Of a stretch of DNA of 64,000 nucleotides, positions 8,501 through 16,846 are shown piece by piece. This DNA is from Chitinophaga japonensis (GTDB lineage: Bacteria; Bacteroidota; Bacteroidia; Chitinophagales; Chitinophagaceae). The notes under the pieces were generated by a model. That model searched no databases, was not told the DNA's origin, and saw only the letters and a list, made by a program, of their open reading frames with translations. The stretch lies in the NCBI RefSeq assembly GCF_007830125.1, contig NZ_VLLG01000002.1:1868550-1932549 (forward strand), written 5' to 3'. A program made the position numbers and the translations under genes. Within the stretch, counting starts at the first letter, position 1. Each line of letters opens with the position of its first letter.

Positions 8501-9127
8501 ATGGAAGTACAGGAACGCATTTTAGACACGGCTTTTGGCCTGTTCCGGCAATACGGGACCAGGTCCATCACCATGGATGACATCGCTACGAGGATGGGCA
8601 TATCCAAGAAAACGCTTTACGCCCATTTTGTGGATAAGGACGATATGGTGGTGCATGCCATCAGCCGTTTCCTGGAGGTGATCCAGGAGGAAGAGCGGAT
8701 GATACGGGAACGGTCCGCCAACGCTATTGAAGAACTGTTTGAAAGCATGAACATGATGGATGAGCGGCTGCGGAACATGAACCCCGTGATCATGCTGGAC
8801 CTGCAGAAGTTTCATTCCAAAGCTTTCCTGGTGTTCCAGGAATACCGGAATAATTCCCTGCGCGCCAGCATCCGGGCCAACCTGGAACGCGGCATTGCAG
8901 AAGGATTGTACCGGAAAGACCTGGAAGTAGGCGTGCTTACCCAGTTCAGGATCGCTTCCGCCATGTTGTGCTTCCAGCCGGAAGTGTTTCCCATAGCCGG
9001 TTTTGAGATGGGAAAGGTGCAGCGGGTACTGCTGGAACATTTCCTTTACGGGGTAGCTTCCGGTGAAGGATTCCGGTTGATAGAGCAATACCGGCAACAG
9101 CAGGTATTAGTCAATAGTGAAAAGTGA
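8501..9127 (+). CDS. TetR/AcrR family transcriptional regulator
   Basis: This 208-residue protein has a TetR N-terminal helix-turn-helix (RILDTAFGLFRQYGTRSITM, then DDIATRMGISKKTLYAHF, residues about 6-43). The C-terminal ligand domain is divergent, as is usual. It is the first gene of the run with tolC, the HlyD-like adaptor and the RND pump, so it probably represses them and itself in response to a pump substrate; this is inferred from position. The final residues VNSEK and the stop codon lie in an inverted repeat (9111-9161). Confidence 0.88.
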   Translation: MEVQERILDTAFGLFRQYGTRSITMDDIATRMGISKKTLYAHFVDKDDMVVHAISRFLEVIQEEERMIRERSANAIEELFESMNMMDERLRNMNPVIMLDLQKFHSKAFLVFQEYRNNSLRASIRANLERGIAEGLYRKDLEVGVLTQFRIASAMLCFQPEVFPIAGFEMGKVQRVLLEHFLYGVASGEGFRLIEQYRQQQVLVNSEK

Positions 9128-9161
9128 ATAGCGGAAGATGGATTGACTATTCACTTTTCAC
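9111..9161. repeat. GTGAAAAGTGAATAG inverted repeat over the tetR stop codon
   Basis: GTGAAAAGTGAATAG (9117-9131) is matched perfectly by CTATTCACTTTTCAC (9147-9161), with a 15-base loop. The tetR stop codon (9125-9127) is inside the left arm. There is no T-tract, so it may attenuate or protect the mRNA rather than fully terminate it. Confidence 0.75.
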
Positions 9162-9187
9162 CAAAAAAATTAAATAGACACAACTGT

Positions 9188-10558
9188 ATGCAACTACCAC
9201 GAAAGCACATGGCCCTTGCCGGCTCTTTGCTGCTGGCATGGGTGTTTACCACACCACTACAGGCCCGGCAACAGCCGGCGCAGCAGGAAGTGCTGCCGCT
9301 AAGCGCCAAACAGGCGGTGGATTACGCCCTGGCCAACCAGTCGTCTGTAAAAACCGCCCGGTTGGATGAGCTGATCCAACTGGCCCTGAATAAGGAAGTG
9401 AGCGGCCAGGCATTGCCCACTGTAAAGGGCACCGGCTCTTACCAGTATAACCCGATCCTGCAGAAGCAGCAGATAGACCTGCACAACTTTGATCCCAGCG
9501 TGCCGGAAGGCACCTACCAGCCGGTAGCCTTCGGGCTGTCCCATAACCTGTCCGGCGAGATACGGCTGGACCAGGTGCTGTTCGATCCCAGCGTGCTGGT
9601 AGCCCTGCAGGCGCGCAGAACGCTGGAGGAACTGGCGGCCAGGAATGTAAAGCAATCGGAAGTGGATGTAAAAGTGGCGGTGTACAAAGCCTATTACAAT
9701 GTGCTTTCCGCCAACAAGGCCCTGGGCATCATAAAAGGAAACATTACCAACCTGGAAAAGACCCTTTCAGACACCCGCGAAACCTATAAGAACGGGCTGG
9801 CGGAGAAACTGGATGTGGACCGGCTGTCCGTACAGCTTACCAATATGCAGACCGAAGCTACCAAGCTGCGCAACCTGATAGAGGTAGGCACCGCTGCGCT
9901 GAAATTCCAGATGGGCATGCCCATGGCGCAAAAGATTGAGCTTACAGACTCGCTTACTACCGAAGCCATTGCGGCGCAAACCATCAATGTGGACGACTTT
10001 GACTATTCACAGCGTATAGAGTACCAGGTGCTGCAGTCACAGAAACGTGCCTACGAATATGACCTGAAGCGTTACAAAATGCAGGGCCTGCCCTCCCTGT
10101 CGCTGTTTGCCACAACAGGCGCACTGCGGGGCAGCAGCAAGTTCGACTACTTCCAGAGCCAGTCCTGGTACGGCTATGTAAGCACCGGTATCAGCCTGAA
10201 CGTTCCCATTTTCACAGGCTTCCAGCGGAAAAGGAAGGTAGACCAGGCATTCCTGACCGTGAAAAAAGCGGAGGAATCCATCCGGAACCTCAGGCTGTCC
10301 ATAGACCTGGAACAGTCCCAGTCCAATTCCAATTTCCGTAATAACCTGCTCACCCTGCAGTCGCAGGAAGAGAATATGAAGCTGGCGCAGGAAGTATACA
10401 ATACCACCCAGATCAAGTACCGTGAAGGCGTGGGCAGCAGCCTGGAAATGACCACTGCAGAAAACGACCTGCTCACGGCGCAGCAGAATTATTTTGATGC
10501 ATTGTACAACGCGATAGTGGCGAAGATTGATTACCTGAAGGCATATGGAAAGTTATAA
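9188..10558 (+). CDS. TolC-family outer-membrane efflux protein
   Basis: From the ATG at 9188 the product is 456 residues with a signal peptide (MQLPRKHMALAGSLLLAWVF...LQA). The body has two similar long alpha-helical halves, as in TolC, with patterns such as YKAYYNVLSANKALGI and YNTTQIKYREGVGSSLEMT. It would form the outer-membrane channel of the tripartite pump encoded with the next two genes. An in-frame ATG at 9143 lies in repeat DNA and gives an implausible leader. Confidence 0.92.
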   Translation: MQLPRKHMALAGSLLLAWVFTTPLQARQQPAQQEVLPLSAKQAVDYALANQSSVKTARLDELIQLALNKEVSGQALPTVKGTGSYQYNPILQKQQIDLHNFDPSVPEGTYQPVAFGLSHNLSGEIRLDQVLFDPSVLVALQARRTLEELAARNVKQSEVDVKVAVYKAYYNVLSANKALGIIKGNITNLEKTLSDTRETYKNGLAEKLDVDRLSVQLTNMQTEATKLRNLIEVGTAALKFQMGMPMAQKIELTDSLTTEAIAAQTINVDDFDYSQRIEYQVLQSQKRAYEYDLKRYKMQGLPSLSLFATTGALRGSSKFDYFQSQSWYGYVSTGISLNVPIFTGFQRKRKVDQAFLTVKKAEESIRNLRLSIDLEQSQSNSNFRNNLLTLQSQEENMKLAQEVYNTTQIKYREGVGSSLEMTTAENDLLTAQQNYFDALYNAIVAKIDYLKAYGKL

Positions 10559-10604
10559 CAGCTATTAGCCAAACACTCAACCTTACGCAAAACCTGATCT
10601 ATAT

Positions 10605-11720
10605 ATGACCAAAAGATATTTCATTGTCCCTTTTATTACTGTTATACTCGCGGCTTGCGGCGGCGGTGAGCCCAACAAAGAGGCGAAGCTGCAGCAGTTA
10701 AAGCAGCAAAAAGCCAAACTGGACCAGGAAATTGCCGCACTGGAAAAGGAGATCGGCAAGAGTGATACTACACAGAAAGTAAAGACCGTGACCATCGAAA
10801 CACTGAACGACACGGTGTTCCGGCACTATATCGATGTGCAGGGCAGCGTGGATGCACGGCAGAACGTGAACGTATTTGCCAAATCATCCGGCGTGGTTAC
10901 CGACATAAATGTAAAAGAGGGCCAGGTGGTCCGCAAAGGCCAGGTGCTGGGCAAGGTGGACGACCAGTTGCAGCAGGCGGCCATCGCGGAGCTGAAAACA
11001 CAACTGGAGCTGGCCACCACTACATACCAAAGGCAAAAGAACCTCTGGGACCAGGAAATAGGCAGTGAAATGCAGTTCCTCACCGCGAAGAACAACATGG
11101 AAACGCTGAAAAGAAGATTGTCTACCGCAGAGGAGCAGTTGGCGCAAACCCGCATCATCTCCCCCATCAATGGTACGGTAGACGCCGTGCTGGTAAAGCT
11201 GGGCGATAATGCCGGACCGGGCGCTTCCGGGCCCGCTTTCCGCGTGGTGAACAGCTCCTCCCTGAAAGTAGAAGCCAATGTAGCGGAAGGATATGCGGGT
11301 AATGTAAAGACCGGCGCACCGGTGCTGATCAGTTTCCCGGATATCAACAAGGAAATAAACGCACGCATCAGCTTTGCCTCCCGCACCATAGACCCGGTAA
11401 GCCGCACCATTAAAGTGGAAGTGCCGCTGCCGGCAGATCCTGCCCTGCGCCCCAACATGATCGCGCATATCAGGATCGTGGATTATACGGCGAAAAATGC
11501 AGTGGTAATACCGGTAAACGTGATACAGTATACCATGGGCAAGCCATTTGTAGTAGTTGCCCAAAACAGCAACGGCAAAATGGTGGCCCAGCGTAAGGAA
11601 ATAGAAATGGGCCGCACCTATAACGATAAAGCGGAAATAAAGGAGGGATTGCAGCCGGGCGATAAGCTGGTAACCACCGGTTACCAGGGACTGGATAATA
11701 ATGACCTTATAAAGCTGTAA
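10605..11720 (+). CDS. RND efflux periplasmic adaptor (HlyD/AcrA family lipoprotein)
   Basis: This 371-residue protein has a lipoprotein signal (VILAACGGG, Cys near residue 19), a short coiled coil rich in Lys, Gln and Glu (about residues 25-50), a lipoyl-like half motif (VKEGQVVRKGQVLGKVDD), a helical hairpin and the barrel half RIISPINGTVDAVLVKLGD. It bridges the inner-membrane pump and the TolC channel. It starts 46 bases after tolC and ends 38 bases before the permease, consistent with one operon. Confidence 0.93.
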   Translation: MTKRYFIVPFITVILAACGGGEPNKEAKLQQLKQQKAKLDQEIAALEKEIGKSDTTQKVKTVTIETLNDTVFRHYIDVQGSVDARQNVNVFAKSSGVVTDINVKEGQVVRKGQVLGKVDDQLQQAAIAELKTQLELATTTYQRQKNLWDQEIGSEMQFLTAKNNMETLKRRLSTAEEQLAQTRIISPINGTVDAVLVKLGDNAGPGASGPAFRVVNSSSLKVEANVAEGYAGNVKTGAPVLISFPDINKEINARISFASRTIDPVSRTIKVEVPLPADPALRPNMIAHIRIVDYTAKNAVVIPVNVIQYTMGKPFVVVAQNSNGKMVAQRKEIEMGRTYNDKAEIKEGLQPGDKLVTTGYQGLDNNDLIKL

Positions 11721-11752
11721 AGGCAGCTAAATGCTCACAGCTAAAAGCTAGT
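11713..11752. repeat. AGCTAAA word repeat at the adaptor/permease junction
   Basis: AGCTGTAA, AGCTAAA, AGCTAAAAGCTAG follow each other, beginning in the last two codons of the adaptor gene. The same TAGCTTTTAGC word appears at 49861-49958. Confidence 0.5.
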
Positions 11753-11758
11753 TTATTT

Positions 11759-14700
11759 ATGCAAGACAATCTCACAAAAGAATTCAAGCCTACCAGTTGG
11801 GCCATTGATAATAAGGTGAGTATTTATGTGGCCACTATTATCATCGCCATCGCTGGTATATTTGCCTATCAGTCGCTGCCAAAGGAACAGTTCCCGGAAG
11901 TGGTGTTCCCGCAGTTCTATATCAATACCGTGTACTTCGGTACCTCGCCGGAAGATATGGAAACGCTGGTGACCAAGCCCATTGAAAAGCAGTTGGGTGG
12001 CATCTCCGGTGTAAAGGAGATCAAAAGCACCTCCCTGCAGGACTATTCCATCATCACCATAGAGTTCAATACCGATGTGGATATTGAAACGGCCCGGCAG
12101 GAGGTGCGGGAAAAAGTGGACGACGCCCGGCCGGACCTCCCTTCAGACCTGGCGCAGAACGGCCAGGAGCCGCAGATCATCAAGATAGACGTATCCCAGA
12201 TACCTATCATGAACGTGAACCTCTCCGGCGATTTTGACCTGCAGTCTCTGAAAAAATATGCGGACGAAATGCAGGACCGCATTGAGGCCCTCTCAGAGAT
12301 CACCCGCGTGGATATTGTGGGTGCGCTGGAGCGCGAGATCCAGATCAACGTGGACAAATACAAGATGGATGCGGCAAAGATCAGCTTCGATGATATCATT
12401 AACGCGGTGAGCGCCGAGAACCGCACCATTTCAGGCGGCCTGGTGTCCATGGATGGCCAGAAACGCACCCTTAGCGTAAAGGGGGAGTATAAAGACCCTT
12501 CCAAGATAGGCAACATCGTGATTCGCGGCCAGTCCGGCGCCGTAGTATACCTGCGGGATATTGCCAACGTGGTGGACGGCTTCAAGGAGCAGGAAAGCTA
12601 TGCCCGCCTGGACGGCAAGAACGTGATCACCCTGAACGTGATCAAGCAGAGCGGTAAGAACCTGATCGATGCGTCGGACAAGATACACGGCATTATTGAG
12701 GACATGCAAAAGAACTACCTGCCTAAAGGGCTGGACGTAACCATCACGGCAGACCAGTCCGATGCTACCCGCGTAACCCTGCATGACCTCATCAATACGA
12801 TCATTATCGGTTTCATACTGGTAACGGTAACGCTGATGTTCTTTATGGGTACGGTGAACGCCATCTTTGTGGCCCTGTCCGTGCCCGTGTCCATGTTTAT
12901 CGCGTTCCTGCTGATGCCCGTATATGGCTTTACGCTGAACATGATGGTGCTGTTCTCCTTCCTGCTGGCGCTGGGGATCGTGGTGGACGACGCCATTGTG
13001 GTGATTGAGAATGTGCACCGTATCTTCCACGAGCGGCGCGACCTGAATATTGTACAGGCAGCCAAGATAGCGGCAGGGGAAGTGTTCATGCCGGTATTCT
13101 CCGGTACGCTGACGGTACTGGCGCCCTTCTTCCCCCTGTTGTTCTGGCCCGGCGTAATAGGCAGCTTCATGTTCTTCCTGCCCGTAACGCTCATCACTAC
13201 ACTGGGCGCATCCCTGTTCGTGGCTTATATCATCAACCCGGTGTTTGCCGTGGACTTTATGACGCGGCATGAAGGAGACCACAAGCCGAAGTTTACCCGC
13301 AAGTTCAAGATATTGACCGCGGTGTTTGCGCTCATCGCATTGATCGCTTACCTGGGCGGTAGTATAGGCGTAGGCAATTTCGTGGTGTTCATGTACCTGC
13401 TGATCGTGCTGGAGCGTTTCTGGCTGGGCCGGAAAGCGCTGCGTTTCCAGCAGCATGTATGGCCCCGCCTGCAGAACTGGTACAGCCGCAGGCTGGCCTG
13501 GTGCCTGGTAGGCTGGCGCCCGGTATGGATGCTGGTGGGCACTTTCGGCCTGCTGATACTGAGCATGATGATCACGGCTATGCGTAGCTCCAAGGTGATC
13601 TTCTTCCCGCAGGCAGATCCGAACTTTATCTATACTTACATTGAAATGCCGAATGGCACGGACCAGAAATATACCGATTCCATTACGCATATCGTGGAGA
13701 ACAGGATCACCAAAGTGGTGGGTAAGAACAATCCCATCGTGGAATCCATTATCTCCAACGTAGGCGTGGGCGCCGGCGATCCCAATCAAATGGACCTGAG
13801 CGTGCAGCCGCATAAGGGCAAGGTGACCGTAGCCTTCGTGGAATACGGCGCCCGTGACGGACAGTCTACCGTAGCCTACCTCGATAAGATACGCAATGCT
13901 GTAAAAGGCATACCCGGCGCGGATATTACCGTGGAGCAGGAGCAGGGCGGCCCCCCTACCGGGAAGCCCATCAACATAGAGATATCCGGCGACGATTTTG
14001 ATGAATTGACCGCTACTTCTATCCGGCTGAAACGCTACCTGGACTCCCTGCAGATAGGCGGGGTGGAAGAGCTGAAAAGTGATTTCCAGGCTAACAAGCC
14101 TGAAATAGTGGTGGACATTGACCGCGAAAGGGCCAACCAGGAAGGTATCAGCACCGCGCAGATAGGGCAGGCCCTGCGTACCGCCTTGTTCGGTACGGAA
14201 GCCTCCAAGTTCCGCGACCCGGAAGACGACTACCAGATCATGGTACGCCTGCGGGAAGACCAGCGCAACAACATCAATACGCTGATGAACCTTACCCTTA
14301 CCTTCCGCGACAATAATATGAACGGCGCGGTGCGGCAGATACCCCTGTCCTCCGTAGCCAATGTGCATTACTCGAATACCTATGCCAGCATCAAGCGCCT
14401 GGATCAGAACAGGATGGTTACCCTGTCCTCCAACGTGCTGAGCGGTTATAACGCCAACGAGGTAGTGCAGCAGATACAAACGGCGATCAACGATTTCAAC
14501 AGGCCCGATGGCGTTACGGTAAAAATGACCGGCGAGCAGGAAGACCAGCAGGAGACCATGAACTTCCTGCTGATGGCTATGCTGGGCGCTGTAGGCCTGG
14601 TGCTGATGATCATGGTAACGCAGTTCAATTCCATGGGCCGGCCGCTGGTGATCGCCCTGGAGATTGTGTTCAGTATTATAGGGGTATTCCTGGGTTTTGC

Positions 14701-15322
14701 TGTTTTTGGTATGGATATCTCCATCGTGATGAATGGCGTGGGTATTATGGCGCTGGCTGGTATCGTGGTGCGTAACGGCATTGTACTGGTAGAGTTTACG
14801 GACCTGCTGGTAAAACAGGGCGTACCGGTGTACGATGCGGTGGTGGAAGCCGGCAGAACCCGTATGACGCCGGTGCTGCTGACGGCCATTACCACTACCC
14901 TGGGCCTGATACCCCTGGCAGTGGGCCTGAACATGGACTTTGCCACCCTTTTCACCGAGCTGAACCCCCACATTTTCTTTGGTGGCGATAACGTGGTGTT
15001 CTGGGGCCCCCTGGCCTGGTCCATGGTATTCGGGGTGATCTTTGCCACCTTCCTTACCCTGGTGCTGGTGCCGGTGATGTACGCTATGAACAAGCGGTCC
15101 ATCGACGTGCTGGATCATTACAAGCTGCCGCGCGCCTTGAAGTATATTCCTTTCCTGGTGCTGATCATCAAGCTGTTCATGAAGAAGGAGACCGTGCGGG
15201 AGCTGCATGATCCGGAGTATGTTTCTCCCAGGCCCTACGCTTTCTTTAACGGGGAAAGTGGTCCCGAAGAGCATGAGCATGCACGTGCCGTAAAGAAGCA
15301 AAGTATGCCGGTAAATAATTAA
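11759..15322 (+). CDS. RND family multidrug efflux permease (AcrB-like)
   Basis: This 1187-residue proton-driven inner-membrane pump has an N-terminal helix, two large periplasmic regions and two bundles of membrane helices. The proton-relay motif LALGIVVDDAIVVIENVHR lies near residue 405. It is longer than AcrB: a hydrophobic stretch of about 90 residues (roughly 515-600) adds extra membrane segments between the halves, and the C-terminal tail is long and charged. Both are seen in Bacteroidota RND proteins. The 956-codon antisense frame over this gene is a shadow. Confidence 0.95.
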   Translation: MQDNLTKEFKPTSWAIDNKVSIYVATIIIAIAGIFAYQSLPKEQFPEVVFPQFYINTVYFGTSPEDMETLVTKPIEKQLGGISGVKEIKSTSLQDYSIITIEFNTDVDIETARQEVREKVDDARPDLPSDLAQNGQEPQIIKIDVSQIPIMNVNLSGDFDLQSLKKYADEMQDRIEALSEITRVDIVGALEREIQINVDKYKMDAAKISFDDIINAVSAENRTISGGLVSMDGQKRTLSVKGEYKDPSKIGNIVIRGQSGAVVYLRDIANVVDGFKEQESYARLDGKNVITLNVIKQSGKNLIDASDKIHGIIEDMQKNYLPKGLDVTITADQSDATRVTLHDLINTIIIGFILVTVTLMFFMGTVNAIFVALSVPVSMFIAFLLMPVYGFTLNMMVLFSFLLALGIVVDDAIVVIENVHRIFHERRDLNIVQAAKIAAGEVFMPVFSGTLTVLAPFFPLLFWPGVIGSFMFFLPVTLITTLGASLFVAYIINPVFAVDFMTRHEGDHKPKFTRKFKILTAVFALIALIAYLGGSIGVGNFVVFMYLLIVLERFWLGRKALRFQQHVWPRLQNWYSRRLAWCLVGWRPVWMLVGTFGLLILSMMITAMRSSKVIFFPQADPNFIYTYIEMPNGTDQKYTDSITHIVENRITKVVGKNNPIVESIISNVGVGAGDPNQMDLSVQPHKGKVTVAFVEYGARDGQSTVAYLDKIRNAVKGIPGADITVEQEQGGPPTGKPINIEISGDDFDELTATSIRLKRYLDSLQIGGVEELKSDFQANKPEIVVDIDRERANQEGISTAQIGQALRTALFGTEASKFRDPEDDYQIMVRLREDQRNNINTLMNLTLTFRDNNMNGAVRQIPLSSVANVHYSNTYASIKRLDQNRMVTLSSNVLSGYNANEVVQQIQTAINDFNRPDGVTVKMTGEQEDQQETMNFLLMAMLGAVGLVLMIMVTQFNSMGRPLVIALEIVFSIIGVFLGFAVFGMDISIVMNGVGIMALAGIVVRNGIVLVEFTDLLVKQGVPVYDAVVEAGRTRMTPVLLTAITTTLGLIPLAVGLNMDFATLFTELNPHIFFGGDNVVFWGPLAWSMVFGVIFATFLTLVLVPVMYAMNKRSIDVLDHYKLPRALKYIPFLVLIIKLFMKKETVRELHDPEYVSPRPYAFFNGESGPEEHEHARAVKKQSMPVNN

Positions 15323-15380
15323 AAACGCTAGCTATCGTCAAATAGCTAATACAGTGTAACAGTTGTAGGTTTAACAGATC

Positions 15381-15412
15381 ACCGTCCCGATCTCTATCGG
15401 GACGGTTTTTTG
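15381..15412 (+). terminator. Rho-independent terminator of the efflux operon
   Basis: ACCGTCCCGAT pairs perfectly with ATCGGGACGGT around a CTCT loop, followed by T6. It is 58 bases after the permease stop. Confidence 0.93.
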
Positions 15413-15446
15413 TAATTTTTAACAGTTTTATACTTTTCGCTTTTAT

Positions 15447-15454
15447 TATTTTTG
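15447..15454 (+). promoter_or_regulatory. Possible -7 box (TATTTTTG) for the AIM24-like gene
   Basis: TATTTTTG lies 28 bases before the ATG at 15483. No clear TTG element is seen at the -33 position. Confidence 0.35.
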
Positions 15455-15482
15455 ACCTCTATTGATCCCTAAATACAACACG

Positions 15483-16268
15483 ATGCGACGAAACCACGAA
15501 ATAGACTACAAAATATACGGTGAGGAAATGCAGATGGTGGAGATTGAGCTGGACCCCCAGGAAACGGCCATTGCAGAAAGCGGCAGCTTTATGATGATGG
15601 ACCAGGAGGTACAGATGCAGACCATGTTCGGGGACGGCTCCCAGCCTTCCCAGGGGGTCTTTGGCAAGCTGCTCTCCGCCGGCAAGCGCATGCTCACCGG
15701 TGAAAGCCTTTTCATGACCGCCTTTACCAACATAGGGCAGGGCAGGAAAAAGGTGACCTTTGCCGCTCCTTACCCGGGTAAGATCATCCCGATGGACCTG
15801 GCCCTGATGGGGGGCAAGGTGGTTTGCCAGAAGGATGCCTTCCTTTGCGCCGCCAAAGGCGTAAGCGTGGGCATTGAATGGCAGCGCAGGCTGGGCACCG
15901 GCCTTTTTGGCGGTGAAGGGTTCATTATGCAGAAGCTGGAAGGCGACGGCCTGGCCTTTGTGCACGCCGGCGGCTTTGTAATGGAAAAGGAGCTGCAGCC
16001 CGGCGAGGTGTTGAAAATAGATACCGGCTGTGTGGTGGCCTACACCCAGAATGTGGATTTTGATATCGAGTTTGTAAGAGGGGTCAGAAACCTGGTTTTT
16101 GGCGGCGAAGGCCTGTTTTTTGCCACCCTGCGCGGTCCCGGCAAGGTATGGGTGCAAACCCTGCCCATTAGCCGGCTGGCAGGCCGTATTATTGCATACG
16201 GTACCGGCCCCCGTAAAGGAGAAGGCAGTATCCTGGGCGGCCTGGGTAACCTGCTGGACGGCGATTGA
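15483..16268 (+). CDS. AIM24 / TIGR00266 family protein
   Basis: From the ATG at 15483 the product is 261 residues. It matches the TIGR00266/AIM24 family: an early EIELDPQETAIAESGSFMMM block, glycine-rich turns (GGEGFIMQKLEGDGLAFVHAGG, part quoted) and a C-terminal LGGLGNLLDGD tail. The fold is a beta-sheet prism; the bacterial function is unknown. It stands alone after the efflux terminator with its own putative promoter. An upstream TTG in the same frame is less likely as start. Confidence 0.85.
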   Translation: MRRNHEIDYKIYGEEMQMVEIELDPQETAIAESGSFMMMDQEVQMQTMFGDGSQPSQGVFGKLLSAGKRMLTGESLFMTAFTNIGQGRKKVTFAAPYPGKIIPMDLALMGGKVVCQKDAFLCAAKGVSVGIEWQRRLGTGLFGGEGFIMQKLEGDGLAFVHAGGFVMEKELQPGEVLKIDTGCVVAYTQNVDFDIEFVRGVRNLVFGGEGLFFATLRGPGKVWVQTLPISRLAGRIIAYGTGPRKGEGSILGGLGNLLDGD

Positions 16269-16607
16269 CCGCGCCCCGGATACGGCTGGCAGAAAAAATT
16301 TGGGGTTTAACGGATATTTTAGAGAAAATTTACCAACAAAGTAGTAGCTTAGCTGAAGCATTGTTGAAAAACCATTTACCTATGCCAGCCAGTATATTTA
16401 TGAGCAGGATAAATTTGAAAGTTTGTTATGAATGATTGACTGAATAAAATAAATGGGGTGGATCAGGCAGAATGACATTGATATTCCCGTATATTTGCTA
16501 AGAAGGTAGCATCAAAAGTCTGTCGTTCTGTATTTTTTAACCAGAATTCGCCGAAACACTAACAAAATGACAGGTGCGGAAATTAGTATAGTAATTGCAC
16601 CGGAAAC
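16269..16607. other. Gene-free stretch before the promoter of the Gly-rich 2H gene
   Basis: I see no supported gene here. It contains one isolated TATATTTG (16490-16497) without a TTG at proper distance. The DNA is more AT-rich than its surroundings. Together with the following leader it forms a 578-base gap. Confidence 0.5.
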
Positions 16608-16638
16608 TTGTAGGAAACGTGGCACACAATTATCTTTG
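16608..16638 (+). promoter_or_regulatory. Bacteroidetes-type promoter for the Gly-rich 2H gene
   Basis: TTG at 16608-16610, 20 bases, then TATCTTTG at 16631-16638. The predicted start near 16645 gives an untranslated leader of about 200 bases, unusually long for this window. Confidence 0.6.
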
Positions 16639-16785
16639 TTCTTCCAAAAAAGGTAAAGAGGTACTTTGTTGTGATTTGCTTTCAAAAAAACAAATGGAAA
16701 CTGCCGGTATAATGTGGACTGGAGAAAACCCGGAAGACCATACCTGGGTATCGCCGGCGCCTTTATATATTATAGTATAATCACA

Positions 16786-16814
16786 CTATGAATTTCATGT
16801 TTATGAAATCATAG
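16786..16814 (+). promoter_or_regulatory. Hairpin in the 5' leader of the Gly-rich 2H gene
   Basis: CTATG-A-ATTTCAT, loop GTTT, ATGAAAT-CATAG: a 12-pair stem with one bulged A, ending 32 bases before the start codon. It has no T-tract, so it is more likely a stability or translation-control element than a terminator. Confidence 0.5.
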
Positions 16815-16846
16815 CATTAATTGCTTCAAACGCTTAATTAAGTAAG

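Noticed and set aside
12431..15301. A 956-codon open frame antisense to the RND permease
   Set aside because: The plus-strand RND protein has clear motifs over its full length. The antisense product is rich in His, Gln and Tyr with no domain or signal, as expected from a mirrored codon pattern.
16595..16780. A 61-codon open frame in the leader of the Gly-rich 2H gene
   Set aside because: It spans the predicted promoter, has no homology I recognise and no start context; the leader interpretation explains the stretch better.
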